Positions 6,835 through 14,177 of a DNA stretch of 16,985 nucleotides are shown in pieces. Origin of the DNA: an uncultured Caulobacter sp. (GTDB lineage Bacteria; Pseudomonadota; Alphaproteobacteria; Caulobacterales; Caulobacteraceae); assembly GCA_937925635.1 (NCBI GenBank), contig CALALX010000029.1:1-16985 (forward strand), written 5' to 3'. Under the pieces are notes generated by a model, which saw only the letters and a list, made by a program, of their open reading frames with translations, did no database searches and was not told where the DNA came from. The position numbers and the translations under genes are program-made. Position 1 is the first letter of the stretch. Every line of letters starts with the position of its first letter.

Positions 6835-8304
6835 ATGCACGAGACCAGCGACACCTCGACCGGGCTCGATGGCCTCGGCAAAGGTCCGCTGATCCGTGGC
6901 GCGTCAATCGCGGCTCTGGTGACGGCGGTGATTCTGCCGCTGGTGGGCTGCGACACCGGACCCAACGGCTGGTTTGGCGGCAAGGGCGACGTCGCCTGTC
7001 CGCGACCGCAGACGCCGACCGGTACGCAGCCGCAGTTCAACGCCCAGCAGATCGAGATCCGGACGCTTCGCCGCCGCGGCTTCACCGGCGACTTCTTCGC
7101 GCAGCTTGAGCTGGCGCGTCGCTATGAAGGTCAGCGCGCCGCCGACAAGAACCTTGAGGACGACGTTGAGGCGGCGGTCTGGTACGCCCTGGCGCTGACC
7201 AACGCCGACGGCTACGCGCCGATCGCCGCCTACAGCCGTCGCGCGCCCCAGGGCGAGGCCAAGGCGGTGTCGCGATTCGATGACTGCCGGGCGGTGGAAC
7301 GCAAGATCGCCTACGCCTCGCTGGATCGGCTGTTGTCGCGCATGACCACCGACGAGCAGGACAAGGTCCGCAACCGGGTGATCTATGTGCTGTCGACCCA
7401 AGGCGCCGAAGGCTTCCGGACGTTGGCGCGCATGCATGACGGCTACTTCGGCCCCTACGGCGAGCCGGCCGACAACCGCCAGGCCGCCGACGCCCGCGGT
7501 CGCCCGAACAAACCCGGCTCGCCAGCGGCGCTGAATCTGTTCCCGCGCAACGACATCGACGCCTACCTCTACAACTACCTCGCCGTTCAGACCGGCGACG
7601 TGGGCGCCTACGTCATGCTCAAGGACTTCGAACGCTCGTCGGCCAAGCGGGCAGCCGCCGGCGCCTATGTCGAGCAGAAGGCGCGGCGCTGGACGCCCAC
7701 CTACGAGTTCTATCCGCCCGAGGCGCCGGATTCCGGCGTGCCGCATTCGGACGAAAGCGACCAGTATAACGATGGGCAGCAGGCGGCGCTGCAGCGGCTG
7801 CGCGAACTGCCGTTCATCCACATCGCCGAGGCGCTGACGTATCTGCGCGTCACACCCAAGCCGGTGATCAACGAGGCGGCGCTTTATCCTGGCGACATTC
7901 AGAGCTTCCAGGCCATGATCGGCCGTCCGCAGACCGGCGTCTTCCAGCCGATCGAGAAGGTGCGGGCCATTCAGTACGCGGCGGTGAACGGGTCGCCCAA
8001 GGCCCAGCTGGTGCTGGCCGTGATGTACTCCGAGGGCGTCGGCGTGCCGCGCGACTACGCCCGCGCCTTCCACTGGTATGCCGAGGCGGACAAGCAGGGT
8101 TCCGCCGAAGCCAAGTACGCCATGTCGACCTTCTTCTCGCTCGGCGTGTCGGGCGTGGCCGATCAGGACAAGGCCGGGGCCGTCGTCTACCAGATCGACG
8201 CCGCCCTCTCGGGCTTCAAGCCGTCGGCCAATCGTCTCCAGCAGGTGCTGGCTCAAGTGTCGCGTCCGCGGCCAGTTCCCCGCGACAGGGATTACCTCCA
8301 ATGA
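6835..8304 (+). CDS. Sel1-repeat lipoprotein, 489 aa
   Basis: This is a probable envelope lipoprotein of unknown function. A long polar N-terminus (1-20) precedes a hydrophobic segment (about 22-38) that ends in the lipobox LVGC with Cys39 and Asp at +2. In E. coli Asp+2 favours inner-membrane retention, but that rule may not hold here. Residues 86-132 contain a helical-repeat-like stretch. Residues 354-377 (IQSFQAMIGRPQTGVF) resemble the second half of a PG_binding_1 peptidoglycan-binding domain; this is tentative. Sel1 repeats lie at about 387-422 (MYSEGVGVPRDYARAFHWY) and, degenerate, 423-457. Such alpha-solenoids usually bind proteins. ATG 6835 is preferred over the in-frame GTG at 6814 because GAGGGGG at 6820-6826 is correctly spaced for it. 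The TGA stop overlaps the next gene's ATG by four bases, implying translational coupling. The two proteins probably work together at the envelope. Confidence 0.85.
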   Translation: MHETSDTSTGLDGLGKGPLIRGASIAALVTAVILPLVGCDTGPNGWFGGKGDVACPRPQTPTGTQPQFNAQQIEIRTLRRRGFTGDFFAQLELARRYEGQRAADKNLEDDVEAAVWYALALTNADGYAPIAAYSRRAPQGEAKAVSRFDDCRAVERKIAYASLDRLLSRMTTDEQDKVRNRVIYVLSTQGAEGFRTLARMHDGYFGPYGEPADNRQAADARGRPNKPGSPAALNLFPRNDIDAYLYNYLAVQTGDVGAYVMLKDFERSSAKRAAAGAYVEQKARRWTPTYEFYPPEAPDSGVPHSDESDQYNDGQQAALQRLRELPFIHIAEALTYLRVTPKPVINEAALYPGDIQSFQAMIGRPQTGVFQPIEKVRAIQYAAVNGSPKAQLVLAVMYSEGVGVPRDYARAFHWYAEADKQGSAEAKYAMSTFFSLGVSGVADQDKAGAVVYQIDAALSGFKPSANRLQQVLAQVSRPRPVPRDRDYLQ

Positions 8305-9764
8305 AGACGCTCAAGCGCTTGTTGCCGGCCGCCTGCGCCGCCATCGCCGTCGCCCTGACCGCGACCTCTGTTCAGGCCTTCCCGGGTCAGGAGGCGCGTG
8401 TCGATCAGCAGATCCGCCCCAACTTCGGCGGCCTCATCACGCCGCCGCTGAAGCCGCGCTGGCGTCCCGATCGCTGGAAGCCGGGCCGCTACCGCTGGGG
8501 GCGGTCGCGCCCCGGCTGGAATGGCGGCTACTATCCGCCGAACGGCGAGTGGCCGCGTGACCAGCTGACGGCGACTGTTGATTGCGGCGATCCCGACGCC
8601 GGACCGACGCCGGTTTCGGACGCCCTGCGCAGTCTGGCTGACGGCGGCATTCTCTATATCCGCTCCCGCGGCGGAGTCTGCCGCGAGACGGTGATCGTCG
8701 AGTATCCGGTGATCATCGCCGCCGAGGGCGCGTCGATCTTCGACACGACGGGCGGCGCGGCCCCGGCCACCATCTCCGCGCCCGAAGGTTCGCCCTGCAT
8801 CCGCATCGCCGAAGGCGTCCAGGGAGTGGAACTGCGCGACCTGGTACTGACCAGCGAGAAGGGCGGCCGGACCGCCTGCATCGAATCCTGGGGCGGAGAC
8901 GTGGCGCTGGTGCGCACAACGGTGAACTACTGGGGCGATGCGGCGGCGGTCTACGCCTCAGGCGGCAAGCTGATCATGCGCGACAGCGCCATCGACGCCC
9001 ACACCTGGGACGCGGCGGTGACGGCGGAGTCCGCGGTTCTGGACATCGCCCGCACCCGGATCATTGGCGACGAAACGGGCCTGGATATCACGCCGGCCAC
9101 CGGCCAGAGCACGATTGATCAGACCGGCGTCATCGCGCGTTCGACGTCGGGTTCAGCCGGCAACGGCATGCTGGTGCGCGGCCTGCGCAGCGGATCCGGG
9201 GTGCTGAACATCCGCAACGCCGTGATCTGCGGCTGGCGCAACGGCCTGCACCTCGATCGCGGCGCGCAGGTCGACATCAGCCGCAGCCGCCTCTGCCGCA
9301 CCACGGTGGGGGTGGTCTCCGACGGCCAGTTGAAGATCACCGAGTCCGCGGTCGGCTCGCGCGACGTCGGCCTCTACATCGCCGGCGGCAGCGCGATCAT
9401 CACCCGCAACCGCATTCACGACTGGAGCCGCCGCCCGATCTGGGTTGAGTACGGCGCCACCGCCGAGATCGAATACAACTGGGTCTACTACGGCAGCGAT
9501 TGCTGGCGACAGCAGTGGGACCGCGGCACCTATTGCGTCCGGGCCTCAAGCTTGCCCGCAACCCTGCGTGATGACAGCTGGGCGCAGCCGTCGAGCCGCA
9601 ACTGGTGGGAAAGCGACGGCTACGATCGCGGCTACACCCGCGACGGCGTCCCGGGCGCGCTGCCGGCCGCGGTTCCGCCGCCGCCGCCGAAGAAGAAGGG
9701 CTGGGGCCGCAGGGCGACGCCGCCCGCCGGCTATCAGCAGGCGACGCCCGCGCCTGGCGGCTGA
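8301..9764 (+). CDS. Secreted right-handed parallel beta-helix protein, 487 aa
   Basis: A clear Sec signal peptide (1-26, cleavage after SVQA) directs export. After it comes a Trp/Arg/Pro-rich segment (about 50-86, including KPRWRPDRWKPGRYRW). A repetitive beta-strand region at about 115-400 is typical of PbH1/pectate-lyase-like beta-helices, with rungs such as GVELRDLVLTS, GGKLIMRDSAI, GAQVDISRSRL, GQLKITESAVG and GSAIITRNRIH. The tail is Tyr/Trp-rich, then has a Pro run and a Lys/Arg patch (460-471). Eight cysteines in the mature chain (95, 127, 166, 193, 310, 332, 401, 412) suggest disulfides. No catalytic Asp/His pattern of a polysaccharide lyase or hydrolase is evident, so it may be a binding or structural protein. 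It is translationally coupled to the upstream lipoprotein and is the last gene before a strong terminator. A role in surface polysaccharide or envelope structure is inference only. Confidence 0.87.
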   Translation: MKTLKRLLPAACAAIAVALTATSVQAFPGQEARVDQQIRPNFGGLITPPLKPRWRPDRWKPGRYRWGRSRPGWNGGYYPPNGEWPRDQLTATVDCGDPDAGPTPVSDALRSLADGGILYIRSRGGVCRETVIVEYPVIIAAEGASIFDTTGGAAPATISAPEGSPCIRIAEGVQGVELRDLVLTSEKGGRTACIESWGGDVALVRTTVNYWGDAAAVYASGGKLIMRDSAIDAHTWDAAVTAESAVLDIARTRIIGDETGLDITPATGQSTIDQTGVIARSTSGSAGNGMLVRGLRSGSGVLNIRNAVICGWRNGLHLDRGAQVDISRSRLCRTTVGVVSDGQLKITESAVGSRDVGLYIAGGSAIITRNRIHDWSRRPIWVEYGATAEIEYNWVYYGSDCWRQQWDRGTYCVRASSLPATLRDDSWAQPSSRNWWESDGYDRGYTRDGVPGALPAAVPPPPPKKKGWGRRATPPAGYQQATPAPGG

Positions 9765-9770
9765 TCGCGG

Positions 9771-9800
9771 AAGGGTCCCGCCGGCGCGGGACCCTTTCTC
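9771..9800 (+). terminator. Rho-independent terminator after the beta-helix gene
   Basis: A perfect 11-bp stem (9771-9781 with 9786-9796) encloses a 4-base CGGC loop, starting 6 bases past the TGA stop at 9764. The downstream bases TCTCTTTC are pyrimidine-rich. It lies between convergent genes. On the minus strand no T-run follows, so it mainly serves the plus-strand operon. Confidence 0.85.
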
Positions 9801-9802
9801 TT

Positions 9803-11365
9803 TCAGTCGATACGGGAGGGCAGGGTAGGCGCCTTCCGCGCCTTGCTGGCCTGCTCGAAGGCATAGCCGTAGCCGAGCAGGGCGCCGTCGCTCCACCTCG
9901 GCCCGACGAACGACAGGCCGACCGGCAGGCCCATCACCTCGCCCATCGGCACGGTCAGGTGCGGATAGCCGGCCACGGCCGCCGCGCCCCCCGCGCCCCC
10001 GCCGACATAGCGGTCCTTCAGCACCGGATCGATCGGCCAGGCCGGCCCCAGCGTCGGCCCGACCAGGACCTTCACGTCATACCGCGCGAGCAGCGCGTCG
10101 ATCCCCTCCGGTCCGGCCAGCCGCGCGGCCTCGGCCCGGGCCTTCAAGTAGGCGGGATCAGTCAGGCCCTTGGTAGCCTCGGCGGCCTCGAACAGGTCCT
10201 GGCCGAACAGAGGCATTTCCCGGCCCGCGTTGGCCCTGTTGAAGGCGATGACGTCGGCGAGCGTGCGGGTCTTCACCTTCTCCGGGTCGGTGGTCGAGAG
10301 GTAGGCGTTCAATCCCGCCTTCAGTTCAGTCAGCAGGACCGTCAGCTCTGCGGCGCCCATTTCCCGCCGCTTCGGAAACTCGGGGATCTCGACCAGGATC
10401 GCGCCACGGGCCTTCAGCGTGGCGAGCGCCTGTTCGAACACCGCGTCGGTTTCAGGGTGAAAGCCGGCGCTGTAACGCATGACCCCCACCCGAACCCCGT
10501 TGAGGGCGTTCGGATTCAGGCGCGCGCGGTAGTCCTCCTTGCGGCGGTCCGCTTCGACGGTGGCCGGGTCACCGGGATCGGAGCCCGCCATGGCGGTCAG
10601 CAGCAGGGCTGCGTCCTCGACGGTGCGGGTCATGGGCCCGGCGGTGTCCTGGGTGGCGCTGATGGGCACGATACCGGTCCGGGAGATCAGGCCCACGGTC
10701 GGCTTGAGCCCCACCAGCCCCGTGACCGAGGCCGGGCAGGTGATCGAGCCGTCGGTTTCGGTGCCGATGGCCGCCGCCGCCAGTCCCGCCGCCACCGCCG
10801 CGCCGCTGCCGGACGATGAGCCGCAGGGGCTGCGATCGAGCGCGTAGGGGTTGCGCGTCTGGCCGCCGACCGCGCTCCAGCCGCTGAGCGAATGCTCAGA
10901 GCGGATGTTGGCCCACTCCGACAGGTTGGCTTTTCCCAGCACAACGACGCCGGCCGCGCGTAGCCGGGCCATCATCGGCGCGTCTCGTCCGGAGACGTTG
11001 CCCGCCAGCGCCAGCGAGCCCGCCGTGGTGGCCAGGCCGGCGTCGGCGGTCTCGATATTGTCCTTGACCAGGATGGCGGCGCCCAGCAGCGGTCGCTTGT
11101 CACCCGCCTGCCGCGCCTGGTCAGCGGCTCGGGCGTCGGGGAGGGCGGCCGGGTTCACCGCCAGGATGGATTTCAGCCGTCCGTCGATCTCCTTGGCGCG
11201 CACGCCATAGGCGCTGACGACGGCCTCGGATGTGGCCTCGCCGCCCGCCACCGCGCGCTGCAGGTCGGCCATGGAGCGGTCGGCGACTTCCGGCAAGGGC
11301 GGCGGCATGGCCGCGGCGGGCGCGGCGACGGCGAGAACGACGGCGAGGGCGGCGAGACGTGACAT
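9803..11365 (-). CDS. Secreted amidase-signature family hydrolase, peptide-amidase-like
   Basis: This 520-residue protein belongs to the amidase signature family, which hydrolyses C-N amide bonds with a Lys-cis-Ser-Ser triad. The triad is readable: Lys101 in LVKDNIET, Ser183 in CGSSSGSGAAVAAG, and the nucleophile Ser207 in TETDGSITCPAS. The 24-residue spacing between the serines matches the family, including peptide amidase of Stenotrophomonas. GLKPTVGLISRTGIVPIS and QDTAGPMTRTVEDAA are further family hallmarks. Residues 1-19 (MSRLAALAVVLAVAAPAAA) form a Sec signal peptide, so it acts in the periplasm or outside. ATG 11365 is chosen because AGGAG at 11377-11373 is 7 bases away and the signal peptide begins there; the frame is open 41 codons further upstream without a plausible start. 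It lies 62 bases downstream of the coiled-coil gene. The substrate is unknown; peptide amides or small amides are possible. Confidence 0.92.
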   Translation of the reverse strand: MSRLAALAVVLAVAAPAAAMPPPLPEVADRSMADLQRAVAGGEATSEAVVSAYGVRAKEIDGRLKSILAVNPAALPDARAADQARQAGDKRPLLGAAILVKDNIETADAGLATTAGSLALAGNVSGRDAPMMARLRAAGVVVLGKANLSEWANIRSEHSLSGWSAVGGQTRNPYALDRSPCGSSSGSGAAVAAGLAAAAIGTETDGSITCPASVTGLVGLKPTVGLISRTGIVPISATQDTAGPMTRTVEDAALLLTAMAGSDPGDPATVEADRRKEDYRARLNPNALNGVRVGVMRYSAGFHPETDAVFEQALATLKARGAILVEIPEFPKRREMGAAELTVLLTELKAGLNAYLSTTDPEKVKTRTLADVIAFNRANAGREMPLFGQDLFEAAEATKGLTDPAYLKARAEAARLAGPEGIDALLARYDVKVLVGPTLGPAWPIDPVLKDRYVGGGAGGAAAVAGYPHLTVPMGEVMGLPVGLSFVGPRWSDGALLGYGYAFEQASKARKAPTLPSRID

Positions 11366-11427
11366 CGGCGGGCTCCTAAGCAGCCGGCCGATGCTTCGCC
11401 CTGCGGCGGGAGCTTGGCAACCCCGCC

Positions 11428-12234
11428 CTATCGCGGCGCGCAGGCTGTCTCGTCCCCAGCCTTGCATGCCGCCACCCGCGCTTCCCACTCGGCGAGGTCG
11501 CGCTGGCGCTGCGCTTCGACTTCCGCCGTCTTGCGGGCGTAGTCGGCCTGAGCGCGGGCGTAGGCCTCGGCGTCAGCCGATTTCCTGGCCTCGTACTCGC
11601 GCATCTGTCGGGCGTACTCCGCCTCGCGAGACGTCTCGCGGCCCTCGGCCTCGGCATTGCGGCGACTGATTTCGGCGTTGAGTTCGCTGGTGCGCCGTTC
11701 CTGCGCGTCGAGCTCCGCCTCGCTGGTGCGCCGCGCCTCGGCCTCGGCGGTCATGGAGGGCTCGCGGCTGAAGGCGGCCTTGCCATCCTGGCTCAGCACG
11801 CCGTGGGCGGGGTCGAGGGTCAGGTCGCAGGGCCGCTTCGCCACCGTGTAGTCGGTCTCGTCATCGGTCTTGCGTTGGACGTCCACGCAGACGGCCTCGA
11901 AGGCGCAGCCCTCGACCTGGCGCAGCGCGGTGTACCGGGGCACGCCCCGGCGCCAGCCGCGCGGGTTCACGAAGTACAGGCCGGTCGCGCCCTGGCCGTC
12001 GCCCACGCCCAGGATACGAAGGGCGGCGCCATCAGCGCGGAACCAGGCGCCCTCGATGTCGACGGCGGCGCAGGTCCGGGCCGCGCCAGCCTTCGCCGAC
12101 GCTGCCGCGCCCTTGCGGACGTTCGCGTCCGACTGGCGCGCCAGGGCCTGGCTGTCGGCGACGGGGCCGATCGCCGCCAGGGCCAGCAGGGCGCAGGCCG
12201 TCGACCAAGCGACTCTCCGGACAGATCCGAGCAC
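11428..12234 (-). CDS. Secreted hypothetical protein with C-terminal coiled coil, 268 aa
   Basis: I do not recognise a named family. The first 30 residues are a Sec signal peptide (basic n-region, hydrophobic ACALLALAAIG, probable cleavage after DSQA). A globular region of about 55-155 has four cysteines (55, 110, 116, 136) and contains IEGAWFRADGAALRIL and GLYFVNPRGW, suggestive of a small beta-rich domain. Residues 161-255 are rich in Ala, Glu, Arg and Gln with almost no Pro or Gly and should form a long coiled coil. Cys257 and Cys265 follow. The start is decided by GAGGGAG at 12246-12240, five bases from GTG 12234; the open frame continues upstream to 12300, but that extension lacks a signal-like start. 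It is divergent from ettA and upstream of the amidase, with which it may form an operon. Its role in the periplasm or envelope is unknown. Confidence 0.78.
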   Translation of the reverse strand: MLGSVRRVAWSTACALLALAAIGPVADSQALARQSDANVRKGAAASAKAGAARTCAAVDIEGAWFRADGAALRILGVGDGQGATGLYFVNPRGWRRGVPRYTALRQVEGCAFEAVCVDVQRKTDDETDYTVAKRPCDLTLDPAHGVLSQDGKAAFSREPSMTAEAEARRTSEAELDAQERRTSELNAEISRRNAEAEGRETSREAEYARQMREYEARKSADAEAYARAQADYARKTAEVEAQRQRDLAEWEARVAACKAGDETACAPR

Positions 12235-12246
12235 GATCACTCCCTC
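12235..12246 (-). promoter_or_regulatory. Ribosome-binding site that decides a GTG start
   Basis: On the minus strand GAGGGAG (12246-12240) is followed by a 5-base spacer and GTG at 12234. Another in-frame GTG at 12240 overlaps the Shine-Dalgarno itself and so is unlikely to be used. Confidence 0.6.
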
Positions 12247-12305
12247 GATTTGCCGCCCCCCAGCGTTGCGAAGCACATACCGGAACCCGATCTCGCGCAA
12301 TCCCT

Positions 12306-12323
12306 ATTCCCCTCAAGGGGGAT
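12306..12323. promoter_or_regulatory. Near-perfect 18-base palindrome between divergent genes (candidate operator)
   Basis: The core CCCCT-CA-AGGGG (12309-12320) is a perfect inverted repeat. It extends on both sides to AT...AT with a single T-G mismatch. It sits between the coiled-coil gene and ettA, about 70 bases upstream of the coiled-coil start and 93 bases upstream of ettA, so it could affect either. No known regulator site is recognised. Confidence 0.3.
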
Positions 12324-12415
12324 CGAGGCGCGCAGGCGCATTGCGCTTCGCCGCCCCGGTCGTTACATCGGCGCCGACCCTCCCCATACCTGACACGAGA
12401 AGCGAGCGACCCCGC

Positions 12416-14081
<1,666 letters not shown>

Positions 14082-14083
<2 letters not shown>

Positions 14084-14100
14084 GCGCCGACGCCTTCCTG
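14082..14100 (+). terminator. Weak hairpin at the end of ettA
   Basis: AGGCG (14082-14086) and CGCCT (14091-14095) form a 5-bp stem with a CCGA loop that overlaps the stop codon, followed by TCCTG. The stem is short and the tail poor, so it is only a possible terminator. Confidence 0.25.
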
Positions 14101-14177
14101 TGCGGTCATCGCCTTGCTAGCCTGCGGTTCTGTCTTCGGGCGCGTGGCTGCGCTCACGAGTGCGAGCGGGGCGTGAC

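Noticed and set aside
6904..8301. 465-codon minus-strand frame opposite the Sel1 lipoprotein gene
   Set aside because: No recognisable domain or ribosome-binding site. It is explained as a mirror of the GC-rich plus-strand gene.
14111..14125. GCTAGC as a -10 element upstream of the RTX gene
   Set aside because: There is no -35 partner at the expected distance, and the match to the Caulobacter -10 consensus is partial.
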